Of a stretch of 64,000 bases of DNA, positions 30,899 through 39,967 are shown piece after piece. The position numbers and the translations under genes are program-made. Every line of letters starts with the position of its first letter. The first letter of the stretch is position 1. Origin of the DNA: Methylobacteriaceae bacterium (GTDB lineage: Bacteria > Pseudomonadota > Alphaproteobacteria > Rhizobiales > Beijerinckiaceae); contig CANEZL010000004.1 in assembly GCA_947444195.1 (NCBI GenBank), forward strand, positions 124,001-188,000. Direction: 5' to 3'. The notes under the pieces were generated by a model. That model searched no databases and was not told the origin of the DNA. It was given only the letters and a program-made list of their open reading frames with translations.

Positions 30899-32341
30899 AC
30901 GCAACGCGACAGGACAGAGCATGGTCTCGTCCACGCCGTATCGGCGATCCTCTTGAGACGGGAGTGGCTCCTCGTCCTCCTGGCCCTCGGGCTGGCGGCG
31001 ACGGCGGCGGTCGTCTTCTATCTGTCGCGCCCGTCCACCCTCACGGTGGCGGTGGCGCCGCAGGACGGGCCCGAGACCGGGCTGATCGAGGCCTACGCCG
31101 CGGCGCTCGCCCGCGCCCGCGAGGATGTCCGGCTCAAGGTGGTCCGCTACGGCGACGTGCGGGACAGCGCCGCCGCGCTCCAGGAGAACAGGGTCGATCT
31201 CGCCATCGTGCGGCCCGACGTCCTCATGCCCGAGAACGGCCTGACCCTCGCCGTCCTGCACGAGGAGGCCCTGGTCGTGGCCGCCCCCGAGGCCGCCGAG
31301 ATCGAGGATTTCCCCGATCTCGCCCGCAAGCGCATCGGCCTCGTGGTCCGCCACGCGGCCGATCTCCCCTTCCTCACCAACATGCTCGCCTTCTACGACC
31401 TCGCCCCCGGCGACGTGTCGGGGCCCGGCCACGTGGTTCTCGTGCCCCTGAAGGCCGCCGAGGTCACCGCGGCGGTGGCCGAGAAGCGCGTGGACGCGGT
31501 GGCGGTGGTGGCGAGCCCCGCCTCGAAGGTGGCCGTGGCCACGGTACGGGCGGTCGAGCTCGGCTCCCCCGAGCGCAAGGTCTCCCTGGTCTCGGTGCCC
31601 GACACCGACGCCATCCTCCAGCGCTATCCCGAGTTGCAGGCGGTGACGATCCCCGCCGGCACCTTCGGCGGCCGCCCGAAGCGGCCCGCCGAGGAGGTGA
31701 AGACGGTGGGCGCCTCCTACCGGCTGATGGCGCGCAGCTCCGTCAGCCGCGTGGCGGTGGCGGCGGCGACCCAGCACCTGTTCGAGTGGCGCTCCCGCCT
31801 CGCCTCGGTGGCGCCGGTGGCCAAGCTGATGAAGGCGCCGGACTTCGACACCACCGTGGCGGCCACCTCCGCGCGGCTGCCGAACCATCCGGGCGCGGTG
31901 GACTATTTCGAGCGCGAGCAGCAGACCTTCCTGGAGCGCTACGAGGACTACATCTACCTGTTCGCCTTCTTCGGCGGCACCATCGGCTCCGGTATCGCGT
32001 GGCTCGGCCAGCGCCTCGCCCGCAAGCGGCGCGAGCGCATCGACATCGTCCTCGACCGGCTCATCGACATCCTGCGCGAGGTGCGCACCGCGCAGACCCG
32101 CGCCGAACTCGACACGCTCGCCGTGGAGACCGACGGGCTCGTGGCCGACGTGGTGCGCCACGCCCGCGAGCGCACCATCGACACCCGCACGGTCAGCGCC
32201 CTGATCCTCGCGGTCGACGCCGTCCACGCGGCCATCGCCGATGCCCGCCGCCTGCTGGGAGCCGCCGGGGACGAGACGCGCAGCGGCGCCCGCGCCCGGA
32301 CGGCGCGGCTCCTCGCCCTCAGCATGCCGGCGGCGGAGTAG
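30890..32341 (+). CDS. Membrane-anchored TAXI-type solute-binding protein
   Basis: A 483-residue protein. A cytoplasmic-looking basic N-terminus precedes one helix (~25-45), followed by a TAXI/NMT1-type periplasmic binding domain (TLTVAVAPQDGPETGLIEAYAAAL, VDLAIVRPDVL). A second helix (~350-375, FAFFGGTIGSGIAWLG) leads to a C-terminal helical, charged tail of about 110 residues. Ordinary TAXI receptors are secreted and paired with TRAP permease genes; none is nearby, and the two-helix anchor suggests a sensor or scaffold. ATG 30890 lies inside a palindrome. Confidence 0.75.
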   Translation: MQRTQRDRTEHGLVHAVSAILLRREWLLVLLALGLAATAAVVFYLSRPSTLTVAVAPQDGPETGLIEAYAAALARAREDVRLKVVRYGDVRDSAAALQENRVDLAIVRPDVLMPENGLTLAVLHEEALVVAAPEAAEIEDFPDLARKRIGLVVRHAADLPFLTNMLAFYDLAPGDVSGPGHVVLVPLKAAEVTAAVAEKRVDAVAVVASPASKVAVATVRAVELGSPERKVSLVSVPDTDAILQRYPELQAVTIPAGTFGGRPKRPAEEVKTVGASYRLMARSSVSRVAVAAATQHLFEWRSRLASVAPVAKLMKAPDFDTTVAATSARLPNHPGAVDYFEREQQTFLERYEDYIYLFAFFGGTIGSGIAWLGQRLARKRRERIDIVLDRLIDILREVRTAQTRAELDTLAVETDGLVADVVRHARERTIDTRTVSALILAVDAVHAAIADARRLLGAAGDETRSGARARTARLLALSMPAAE

Positions 32342-32355
32342 CGGGCCGGGGGGAA

Positions 32356-33495
32356 TCAGGTCCCCGAGGCGTCGGCGGGCAGCGGCATCGCCGACGCGGC
32401 GCGTTCCCGCCGCACCCGGGCCGCGGGTCGCAGCAGGGCGAGGGCGGCGCGGGCGAGCCGCATCTGCCCTTCGAGGTGGCGGGGCCCCACCGGGCGGAAG
32501 GCGAGGCGCGGGCTCGCGCGCTCGGCCGCCGCCACCGCCTGGGCCGCCCGCGGCAGCGCCGCGATCCGGCCGGCCTCCTCGGCGGGGATCGCGAGGAGCC
32601 GCGCCCAGCCCCGGCGCGCGGCGAGCCCCCCGGAGGCGTGCAGGCCCCGGAGACGGCGCCGCACGAGGCAGCGCAGCATCAGCCGCGGCACCCGCTCCAT
32701 CCGCGCGTCGCAGAGGGCGTCGGGCTCCTCGCAGCGCGCCCGGATCGTGTCCGCGACCCCGCCCGGCGCCCGTCCGGTGAGGCGGGCGGAGATCGTCACC
32801 ACCACGTCGCGCGGGTGGCGCACGCGAAAACCCTGCTGCAGGAGCGCGGCCACGAAGGCGCCGTCCTCGCCGAGCGGGATCTCGGGCATCCCGCCCACGC
32901 TGCGGTAGGCGGCGAGCCGCACGCCGAGGGAGGCGCCGATCGTCGTGCGGTGGCAGGGCCAGGGATCGTGCGGATCGGGGTCGAGGCAGGTCTCGATCTC
33001 GGTGATGAGGGCGTCGTAGGCGTCCTCCAGCCGTCCGCGCGCGGGCAGCGAGGGGGGCAGCAGGGCGGCCTCCTCCGGGGCCAGCACGACGCGGCCGGCC
33101 ACCGCGTCGGCGCCGGCATCGAGGGCGGCGAGATTGCGGGCGACCCAGTCCGGCGGGACCCGGCTGTCGGCATCGGTGGTCAGCAGCGTGCCTCCCGCCG
33201 CCCCCGACTCGATCCAGGCGGCGGCCTCGTCCATGGCCCGGCGCCGCGCCCAGCCCGCATGGGCGCCCGCATGGGTCGCCGTCACCACCCGCAGGGGCAG
33301 CGACAGGCCCGGCCGCAGGGCCTCGACGAGGCTCTCCGTGTCGTCCGTGCAGTTGTTGAGGAAGAGCACCAGCCCGAGCCGGCCCGGGGCCACGCCGGTC
33401 TGTCCGTCGAGCGCCCGCAGGCAGGCCACGATGCGCTCGCTCTCGTTGCGCACGGGGACGGCGATGATGACATCCGGCGGGACAGGGGCGGACAC
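32356..33495 (-). CDS. Family 2 glycosyltransferase
   Basis: A 379-residue GT-A fold enzyme. The nucleotide-sugar region begins VIIAVPVRNESERIVACL, with LFLNNCTDDT, the metal-binding DxD in TTDADSRVPPDW (~110), and the acceptor region EIPLGEDGAFVAALLQQGF. The C-terminal 100 residues are Arg/Ala-rich. Relatives often belong to clusters with methyltransferases and deacetylases; the methyltransferase at 34930 is close but on the other strand. The substrate is unknown. Confidence 0.82.
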   Translation of the reverse strand: MSAPVPPDVIIAVPVRNESERIVACLRALDGQTGVAPGRLGLVLFLNNCTDDTESLVEALRPGLSLPLRVVTATHAGAHAGWARRRAMDEAAAWIESGAAGGTLLTTDADSRVPPDWVARNLAALDAGADAVAGRVVLAPEEAALLPPSLPARGRLEDAYDALITEIETCLDPDPHDPWPCHRTTIGASLGVRLAAYRSVGGMPEIPLGEDGAFVAALLQQGFRVRHPRDVVVTISARLTGRAPGGVADTIRARCEEPDALCDARMERVPRLMLRCLVRRRLRGLHASGGLAARRGWARLLAIPAEEAGRIAALPRAAQAVAAAERASPRLAFRPVGPRHLEGQMRLARAALALLRPAARVRRERAASAMPLPADASGT

Positions 33496-33646
33496 GGGCG
33501 GACTCCGATCGGGACGGGCTGGCTCCCGTCGGGACTGGGTGGTGTGCGGCGCGGCTCGACCGGCGACACGTTCGGGACGGGCTTCCTATCAGATCCCGAT
33601 GAACGGGACCCATCGCGCCCCTTCGCGCCCCGTGCGCCCCGCGCCG

Positions 33647-34660
33647 TCAGGCCCCCTTCGGCGGGTCCATCATCCGGTCGATCACACGCTCGATCTGCCC
33701 CCGGGCCCCGTAATGGATCATGTGGCCGTGGCCGGGGAGCAGCTTGAGGGTGCTGCCCGGGATCGCGGCGTGCAGCCGGACGGCGTGCCGCGAGGCGTTC
33801 ACGACGACGTCGGCGCTCCCGGTCACGATGGCCACCGGCAGGGTCAGGCGCGGGTAGACGCCTTGCAGCCAGGAGGCCGTGGCGTTCATGGTCGCCGCAT
33901 CCTCCGTCCCCGCGCGCAGCTGCGTGGCGCTCGTCGCCTGATCGACGGGGAAGTGCGCGCTGAAGCGGGCGGGGACCGGCTGCGGCCAGAACACCCGCCG
34001 GAAGGCCTGCTCGGCCATGTTCCGGTTCATCGCGGCCGGGACGAGGGCGCGGGCCGCGTCGCCGAAGCCCGGCACGGCCAGCGGCCCGGCCAGCGCCGCA
34101 TCCGCCCGCGTCTCCGGGAAGTAGAAGCCCGAGAGCAGGACGAGGCCGCGCAGCGCCCGCCGGTTCTCGGCCGTCAGGGCCAGGGCCACCAGCGTGCCCC
34201 AGGAATGGCCGACGAGGAGCGGACGCTCGACCTTCAGCTGCTCCAGCACCCGGTCGACGAGGGCGGCCTGGGCCGAGGCGGTCCAGACCCGGTGGCGCGG
34301 CCGCGCGGTGCGGCCGAAGCCCGGCCGGTCGAGGGCGATCACTCGGTAGCGCGCGGCGAGGCGGTCGATCAGCCCGCACAGGGCGAAATCCTCCGCCATG
34401 GTGCCGTTCCCGTGGATCAGCACCACCGGCCGGCCCCGACCGCGCACGATCACGTGGACCGGCAGGCCGTCCACCGTCACGAAGCGGCCCGCGGGCGCCG
34501 GGCGAGGCCGTTCCGGCCGGAGGGTGCGGGCGATGGCCTTGGCGGTCCTGTCGGCCTGGCGGACCGCGCTCTGCGCCTCCTTCAGGGTCCGGTTGAACTC
34601 GCTCGCGGCCCGCCGGCTCGAACGGCGCAGGCGCTTGGCCGAGAAGGGAAACAGCGGCAT
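33647..34660 (-). CDS. Alpha/beta hydrolase
   Basis: A 337-residue hydrolase with an N-terminal basic helix (~1-50), then the fold: oxyanion region VVLIHGNGTMAED, DRPGFGRT, nucleophile elbow VGHSWGT, an acid region near ATMNATASW/IVTGSADVVV, and the catalytic His in LLPGHGHMIHYG. Substrate unknown. The basic amphipathic N-terminus may attach it to the membrane. It is divergent from the methyltransferase across 269 bp of non-coding sequence. Confidence 0.85.
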   Translation of the reverse strand: MPLFPFSAKRLRRSSRRAASEFNRTLKEAQSAVRQADRTAKAIARTLRPERPRPAPAGRFVTVDGLPVHVIVRGRGRPVVLIHGNGTMAEDFALCGLIDRLAARYRVIALDRPGFGRTARPRHRVWTASAQAALVDRVLEQLKVERPLLVGHSWGTLVALALTAENRRALRGLVLLSGFYFPETRADAALAGPLAVPGFGDAARALVPAAMNRNMAEQAFRRVFWPQPVPARFSAHFPVDQATSATQLRAGTEDAATMNATASWLQGVYPRLTLPVAIVTGSADVVVNASRHAVRLHAAIPGSTLKLLPGHGHMIHYGARGQIERVIDRMMDPPKGA

Positions 34661-34929
34661 CGCGAGGCGGCCTCCGCGGCGGGGCCGGCGATCCGCCCGC
34701 GCTACCGGTCTAACCTGGCACGCTGCGGTGCGGGATCAATGATGCGGTGCGAGATCCTCCCGCCGTCCGCGGCCCGGATCGCGGGGGAATTCGCTCGGCC
34801 GAGCCCCGGATGGGTCGGACGGCCGCCGTTTCCCGAGGGGAATCCACGATATGCCGACGGCCCGGACGGGCAAGGCGTTGGTCCGACGAAGCGAACCGGC
34901 CTAGAACTAGGATCGCGGGAGGATCCAGA

Positions 34930-36051
34930 ATGTCGGGCGACGGCCGAGCTGAGGAGACGATGACAGGGGACGATCTCGGTGGAGATCCGCCCAAGGAACG
35001 CCCCGTCGAGGGACTTTCCGCTGAGGAACGCGCCGCCGGGGAACTCGCCGTCGTGGAGGAGGTGCCGGCCGAGGATTCTCAGAAGCACGAGGTCGACAAG
35101 GCGTCGGTCTACTGGAACCGTCAGCACTTCGCCGCGGACTATCTGCGGGGGGAATGGTCCCACCATCCGGCCGCGCAGGCCCGCCTTAACCGCGTGCTCG
35201 GCGGCCTATCGCGTGAGGAATGGTTCTGGCGTCGCGTCCTCAACGGCCGGTCGGGCTTGCGCGCGCTCGGCGTCGGAGTCGGCCGCGCGGCCACGGAACT
35301 GCGCCTGCTGTCCACCGGCACGATCGCGCAGTACGATCTCTACGATCCCGCCTCGGTCGCCCTGGAAGCCGGCGCCGAGGTGGCCGCCGCGATGGGCTTG
35401 AGCGACAAGGCGAATTTCATCTGCGGGGATATCCGGACCGCCACGCTCGAGCCCGAGAGCTACGACCTCGTCACGTTCGTGGCCTCGCTGCACCATTTTC
35501 CGGATCTCGACCGAGTCCTCGAGATCTGCAAGCGGGCGCTCAAACCGGGCGGGATCGTGTGGACGCTGGAATATGTCGGGCCCGACTATTTCGATTATCC
35601 GCCGGAGCATGCCCGCCTCGCCCACGACCTCTGGCACGGCCTGGATCCAGCGCTGACGAAATCATGGGTGCCGCAACTCACCCTTCCGAGCGTGGCGGAG
35701 GTGATCGCCGCCGATCCGACCGAATCGCCGGCCTCGTCGCAGATCATCGAGACCATGCGCCGGGTACTGCCGGCCACGCAGGTGATCCCGACCTACGGGA
35801 GCTTCGCGTTCATCATCTTCTGGGGTCTCAACCACGACGTCATCTACGACACCGAGGCGGGCAACCGCCTCGCCGAGGCGATCATGGCCATCGACACGGC
35901 CCTGATCGATTCCGGTGCGCTGCCGCACTACTTCGCCTACACGATCTCCCAGAAGCCCGGGCCGGGCGTGGCGCCGATGCCGCCTGTGCCCACCGCCGAG
36001 ACGATCCGCGGCCACCTCTTCGTCGAGACGCGCGAGCGCCCGCGGCGCTGA
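34930..36051 (+). CDS. Class I SAM-dependent methyltransferase
   Basis: A 373-residue protein. The SAM-binding motif I is the variant RALGVGVGRAATELRL, followed by YDLYDPASVALEAGAE, CGDIRTATLEPESYDLVTFVASLHHFPD and ICKRALKPGGIVWTLEYVG. A long acidic N-terminal segment (~60 residues) precedes it. The ATG at 34930 has GGAGG seven bases upstream; another candidate is ATG 34960 behind GAGGAG. The substrate is unknown. Confidence 0.82.
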   Translation: MSGDGRAEETMTGDDLGGDPPKERPVEGLSAEERAAGELAVVEEVPAEDSQKHEVDKASVYWNRQHFAADYLRGEWSHHPAAQARLNRVLGGLSREEWFWRRVLNGRSGLRALGVGVGRAATELRLLSTGTIAQYDLYDPASVALEAGAEVAAAMGLSDKANFICGDIRTATLEPESYDLVTFVASLHHFPDLDRVLEICKRALKPGGIVWTLEYVGPDYFDYPPEHARLAHDLWHGLDPALTKSWVPQLTLPSVAEVIAADPTESPASSQIIETMRRVLPATQVIPTYGSFAFIIFWGLNHDVIYDTEAGNRLAEAIMAIDTALIDSGALPHYFAYTISQKPGPGVAPMPPVPTAETIRGHLFVETRERPRR

Positions 36052-36270
36052 CCCCGTACGGCTTGGAATGGATGGCCCGGCTCGACCGGCGCCAGTGACG
36101 GTGCGTCGGCTCCGAGAGCCGGCCGCCTCCGCGGCCTGCCAGGCTCGACGACCGGGCGGCGGCTCGATGGTCATTCACCCAGGAAGGGGGCGGGCAGGAC
36201 CAACCTGCCTTGGATAACCCGCCACAACCGACGGGTATTCCAGCGTGATCTGATCGGATCTCGGGAATTC

Positions 36271-36345
36271 TGGAGCGGGCGAAGGGATTCGAACCCTCGA
36301 CCCCAACCTTGGCAAGGTTGTGCTCTACCCCTGAGCTACACCCGC
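36271..36345 (-). tRNA. tRNA-Gly (GCC), copy 1
   Basis: Read on the minus strand: acceptor GCGGGTG...CGCCCGC, D arm GTAGCTCAGGGGTAGAGC, anticodon loop CTTGCCAAG (GCC), T arm GAGGGTTCGAATCCC, encoded CCA. It is 75 nt and identical to copy 2. Confidence 0.96.
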
Positions 36346-36480
36346 TCGCAGCGGCGCCACCGAACGTTCGGCCCGGCGGCCCCGGACGGGCTCTCTAAAC
36401 ACCATTCCGCCGGGAAAGGGAAGGGCAAAATGCGGCCCTCCGGCGCCCGCCCCGGCCCGCCGCGCGGGGGTCCGGAAACG

Positions 36481-36509
36481 ACGAAAGCCGCCCGAGGGCG
36501 GCTTTTCGT
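36481..36509. terminator. Bidirectional terminator between the tRNA-Gly copies
   Basis: ACGAAAGCCGCCC-GAG-GGGCGGCTTTTCGT forms a near-perfect stem with A-rich and T-rich sides, positioned just downstream (leftward) of tRNA copy 2. Confidence 0.75.
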
Positions 36510-36531
36510 GGGCGTCCGTCCTGTTGGAAAC

Positions 36532-36606
36532 TGGAGCGGGCGAAGGGATTCGAACCCTCGACCCCAACCTTGGCAAGGTTGTGCTCTACCCCTGAGCTAC
36601 ACCCGC
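36532..36606 (-). tRNA. tRNA-Gly (GCC), copy 2
   Basis: Identical in sequence to copy 1, including CCA. The 5' flank (to about 36677) is also nearly identical to that of copy 1, so gene and promoter were duplicated together. Confidence 0.96.
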
Positions 36607-36720
36607 TCGCAGCGGCGCCACCGAACGTTCGGCCCGGCGGCCCCGGACGGCGCTCTCTAAACACCATTCCGCCGGGCGGCGCAAGCGGCCGAGCCTGGAA
36701 TTTTGCCGGGTGCGCAACCC

Positions 36721-37188
36721 TCACCAGGTGTCGGCCGGGGGGATCTCCTCCCGGATCTCGCGCAGGCGCTCGACTGTCGCGCGGGTCGTCCCCTCGGGCA
36801 GGGCGTCGAGGGGGAAGAAGCCGCAGGCCGCGATCTCCCGGTCGGGGGCCTTCTCGCGCAGGCGCGTGAAGGCCGGCGCCACGTAGAGGGCGACGTGGTC
36901 GCGGCCGGAGGCCGCGCGGTTGCGGTAGAAGCCGTGCAGCCGCAGGCCCCCGGAGGGCACCGCGAGTTCCGCCTCCTCGCGGAACTCGCGCAGCATGGCC
37001 TCGACCGCGCTCTCGCCCGTCTCGACGCCGCCCCCCGGCAGGTGCCAGCCCGCGGTGTAGGTGTGGCGCACGAGGCAGACCCGGCCCTCGCCGTCGATCG
37101 CCGCGCCGCGCACGCCCAGGGTCATGCCCCGCACGGCCAGCGCGCCCAGGTGGAACAGCCGGCGGGCGAGGGGATGATCGAGGAGCAC
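36721..37188 (-). CDS. NUDIX hydrolase
   Basis: A 155-residue protein with the NUDIX box GGVETGESAVEAMLREFREEAEL (final Gly replaced by Glu) at about residues 62-84. Such enzymes hydrolyse nucleoside diphosphates linked to another group; the specific substrate cannot be read. The start is the GTG at 37188, five bases after the stop of the FAH-family gene, implying an operon. Confidence 0.87.
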   Translation of the reverse strand: MLLDHPLARRLFHLGALAVRGMTLGVRGAAIDGEGRVCLVRHTYTAGWHLPGGGVETGESAVEAMLREFREEAELAVPSGGLRLHGFYRNRAASGRDHVALYVAPAFTRLREKAPDREIAACGFFPLDALPEGTTRATVERLREIREEIPPADTW

Positions 37189-37193
37189 GCGCC

Positions 37194-37889
37194 TCAGACC
37201 ACGTCGAGCACGATCTGGCCCAGGCCCGCCACCGCGCCGGTCATCCGCTCGCCCCGCCGCACGGGCCCGACGCCGGAGGGCGTGCCCGTGAAGATCAGGT
37301 CCCCCGGCGCCAGCTCGAAATAGGCCGAGAGATAGGCGATCTGCTCGGCCACCGACCAGATCATCTCGGCAAGATCCCCCTGCTGGCGCAGGCTCCCGTC
37401 GACCTCCAGGGTGATCGCCCCGCGGTCCGGATGGCCGACTGCGGCGACCGGGTGGAGCGGCCCGATCGGCCCGGAGGCGTCGGCGGCCTTGCCGAGGTCC
37501 CACGGCCGGGCCATGCGCTTGGCCTCGTCCTGCAGGTCGCGCCGGGTCATGTCGAGGCCCACCGCGTAGCCGAAGACGTGGTCGAGGGCCGCCTCGACCG
37601 GGATGTCGCGCCCGCCCTTGCCGAGGGCCGCCACCATCTCGATCTCGAAATGGTAGTTCTCGGTGCGCGGCGGATAGGGGTGCGGGGCGGGCTCGCCGCC
37701 GACGCTCTGGAGGGCGTCGGCCGGCTTCATGAAGAAGAAGGGCGGCTCGCGGTCGGGGTCGGCCCCCATCTCGCGGGCATGGGCGGCGTAGTTGCGGCCG
37801 ACGCAGTAGACCCGCCGCACGGGAAACAGGTCGGCGCTGCCCGCCACGGGCAGGGCGATGCGCGGCGGATTGGGGATGACGGAGAGCAT
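37194..37889 (-). CDS. Fumarylacetoacetate hydrolase family protein
   Basis: A 231-residue enzyme of the small FAH family (fumarylpyruvate hydrolase / acylpyruvase type). Signature segments are VYCVGRNYAAHAREMG, PPFFFMKPADAL, HFEIEMVAALG with metal-binding acidic residues, GYAVGLDMTRRDLQ and GDLIFTGTPSGVGPV. It cleaves C-C bonds in acylpyruvates or fumarylpyruvate. Downstream NUDIX gene is likely cotranscribed; the flavoprotein at 38029 is divergent. Confidence 0.92.
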   Translation of the reverse strand: MLSVIPNPPRIALPVAGSADLFPVRRVYCVGRNYAAHAREMGADPDREPPFFFMKPADALQSVGGEPAPHPYPPRTENYHFEIEMVAALGKGGRDIPVEAALDHVFGYAVGLDMTRRDLQDEAKRMARPWDLGKAADASGPIGPLHPVAAVGHPDRGAITLEVDGSLRQQGDLAEMIWSVAEQIAYLSAYFELAPGDLIFTGTPSGVGPVRRGERMTGAVAGLGQIVLDVV

Positions 37890-38028
37890 GGGGCCTCTTC
37901 AGTTCCCTCGGGTTCCGCGGCCGCCCGGCGGAGGCTATCCCGTCCGCGGCGGCCGTCTCCGCATTACCTTATGCGAGGACGGCGCCCGTGCCAGCCCGGC
38001 GCGGACACGCTGTAGCGAGGAAGAAACG

Positions 38029-39513
38029 ATGGGCGATACGGAGGAGCCGGCGGAGCGCGCTCTGGTCGCGGCCCTGCGCGCCCGGCTGGGCGACCGGCAC
38101 GTGCTCACGGAGCCCGGGGACCTCGCCCCCTATCTCACCGAGTCGCGCCGCCTGTTCCAGGGCCGGGCCCTCGCCGTCGCGCGCCCGGCCGACACCGCGG
38201 AGGTCGCCTTCGCCGTGCGCGCCTGCGCCGAGGCCGGGGTGCCGGTGGTGGCGCAGGGGGGCAATACCGGCCTCGTCGGCGGCGGCGTGCCGGAGGGTGG
38301 CCTCGTCCTCTCGCTCGCCCGCCTCGACCGGGTGCGGGCGGTCGATCCGGTGGGGGCGACGATGGTGGTGGAGGCCGGCGCCGTCCTCGCCGCGGTGCAG
38401 GAGGCGGCCGAGGCGGCGGGCTTGCTGTTCCCGCTCTCCTACGCCTCGCGGGGCTCCGCCCGGATCGGCGGCGGCATCAGCACCAATGCCGGCGGCATCG
38501 CGGTGCTGGCCTACGGCAATGCCCGCGACCTCGTCCTCGGCCTCGAGGTGGTGCTGGCCGACGGGCGGGTCTGGAACGGGTTGCGCGCCCTGCGCAAGGA
38601 CAATGCGGGCTACGACCTGAAGCAGCTCTTCATCGGCTCGGAGGGGACGCTCGGCATCGTCACCGCCGCGGTGCTGAAGCTCTTCCCGCGGCCCCGCTCC
38701 ACCACCGTCGCCTTCGTCGGCCTCGCCTCGGCGGAGCGGGCGCTCGCCCTGTTCACCCATCTGCGCGCGCGCTGCGACCGCGACCTCACCGCCTTCGAGG
38801 TGATGCCCCCCTTCGGCCTCGACCTCGTCCTGCGCCACGCCCCCGGCACGGTCCGGCCGCTGGCGGGCGAGCACGGCGCCTACGCCCTGGTCGAACTCGC
38901 CGCGAGCCGGCCCGGCGCGGACACCCGGGCCGAGATGGAAGCGGTCCTCGCCGAGGCCCTGGAGGCCGGCATCGCCGAGGACGCGGCGGTGGCCGCGAGC
39001 GAGGGGCAGAACCGCGCGCTCTGGGCCCTGCGGGAATCGCTGCCCGCGGCGCAGTCGCGCGCGGGCGCCTCGATCAAGCACGACGTCTCGGTGCCCCTGG
39101 CCGCGCTGCCGGGCTTTCTCGCGGAGGCCACCGCCGCCTGCGAGGCGGCGCTGCCGGGCCTGCGCGTCTGCGCCTTCGGGCATTTCGGCGACGGCAACAT
39201 CCACTTCAACCTGACGCAGCCCCCCGGGATGGCGCGGGCGGACTTCATCGCCCAATGGGGACGCTTCAACCGGATCGTGCACGACATCGTGCACGCGCGC
39301 GGCGGCTCCATCGCCGCCGAGCACGGCGTCGGACGCCTGAAGCGGGCGGAACTGGCGCGCTACGGCGACCCGGTCGGCCTCGACCTGATGCGCCGCCTCA
39401 AGGCGGCCCTCGACCCGCAGGGCCTGCTCAACCCGGGGAAGGTGGTGCCCGAGGTGCCCGAGCCCGAGGCGTCGGAGCGAGACGCGCCCGCCGGAGACCC
39501 GGGTCGGGTCTGA
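38029..39513 (+). CDS. FAD-binding oxidoreductase, D-2-hydroxyglutarate dehydrogenase-like
   Basis: A 494-residue VAO-type flavoprotein. The FAD-binding domain shows VVAQGGNTGLVGGGVPEGG, SYASRGSARIGGGISTNAGGIAVLAYGN and GSEGTLGIVTAAVLKLFP. The C-terminal cap has the substrate/metal motif FGHFGDGNIHFNL and the ending AAEHGVGRLKRAEL ... DPQGLLNPGKV. This matches D-2-hydroxyglutarate/D-lactate-type dehydrogenases. ATG 38029 is preceded by GAGGAAGAAACG. The exact substrate is inferred. Confidence 0.88.
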   Translation: MGDTEEPAERALVAALRARLGDRHVLTEPGDLAPYLTESRRLFQGRALAVARPADTAEVAFAVRACAEAGVPVVAQGGNTGLVGGGVPEGGLVLSLARLDRVRAVDPVGATMVVEAGAVLAAVQEAAEAAGLLFPLSYASRGSARIGGGISTNAGGIAVLAYGNARDLVLGLEVVLADGRVWNGLRALRKDNAGYDLKQLFIGSEGTLGIVTAAVLKLFPRPRSTTVAFVGLASAERALALFTHLRARCDRDLTAFEVMPPFGLDLVLRHAPGTVRPLAGEHGAYALVELAASRPGADTRAEMEAVLAEALEAGIAEDAAVAASEGQNRALWALRESLPAAQSRAGASIKHDVSVPLAALPGFLAEATAACEAALPGLRVCAFGHFGDGNIHFNLTQPPGMARADFIAQWGRFNRIVHDIVHARGGSIAAEHGVGRLKRAELARYGDPVGLDLMRRLKAALDPQGLLNPGKVVPEVPEPEASERDAPAGDPGRV

Positions 39514-39675
39514 GAGGGTGTCCGGCGGGCGCATCGGTCGGGGGTTCGGACCCCGGACGAGAGGGACGCTACAACCCCGACATGACGGGCCTGCGACGCG
39601 GCGGGACCGGCGGCGAGTCCCGAAACGAGACGGGCGCGGGCGGGCCTCCTCTGATCGACGACCTCGTCTCTGAAC

Positions 39676-39842
39676 GGGCCTCTCCTCCCCCGGTTCTCGG
39701 GCTTGCTCGAGAACCGCACCCTGCTCGCCCGGATCGGGCAGGCCCGATCCGGGTGGGGAGGAGCCGGAGGTGGGGGATAGTTCAGGATCGAGCGTCCCGG
39801 TGCCTTCTGCGCCACCCCCACCCCGAACCCCTCCCCGCAAGG
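39676..39842 (+). repeat. Dispersed palindromic repeat with invertible core, copy 1
   Basis: It contains two strong hairpins (CGGTTCTCG.../CGAGAACCG, and CCCGGATCGGGC-AG-GCCCGATCCGGG) and then a 35-bp core (39777-39811) between inverted repeats GGTGGGGG (39769-39776) and CCACCCCCACC (39812-39822). Copy 2 at 61126-61293, read on the other strand, matches the outer parts, but its core has the opposite relative orientation. It fills most of the 454-bp gap before wecG. No coding frame is apparent. Confidence 0.8.
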
Positions 39843-39967
39843 GGGAGGGGACACGAGCCCTTCAGCCCAGTCTCCCGTCATCCGTCCCGAACCGGGACGA
39901 AAAACACGGAACGGGCTTTGCTCACCTGCCGCTCACGATCCTGGCTCGCCCGGAAGAGACACTCGTG

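Larger units (their letters stand above)
36271..36677. repeat. Tandem duplication carrying two tRNA-Gly genes
   Basis: Segments 36271-36415 and 36532-36677 match almost base for base through the tRNA and about 70 bp of 5' flank (GCAGCGGCGCCACCGAACG ... ACACCATTCCGCCGGG). Only a one-base indel near CGGACGGGCTC/CGGACGGCGCTC is evident. The 116-bp spacer contains a terminator. Confidence 0.9.
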
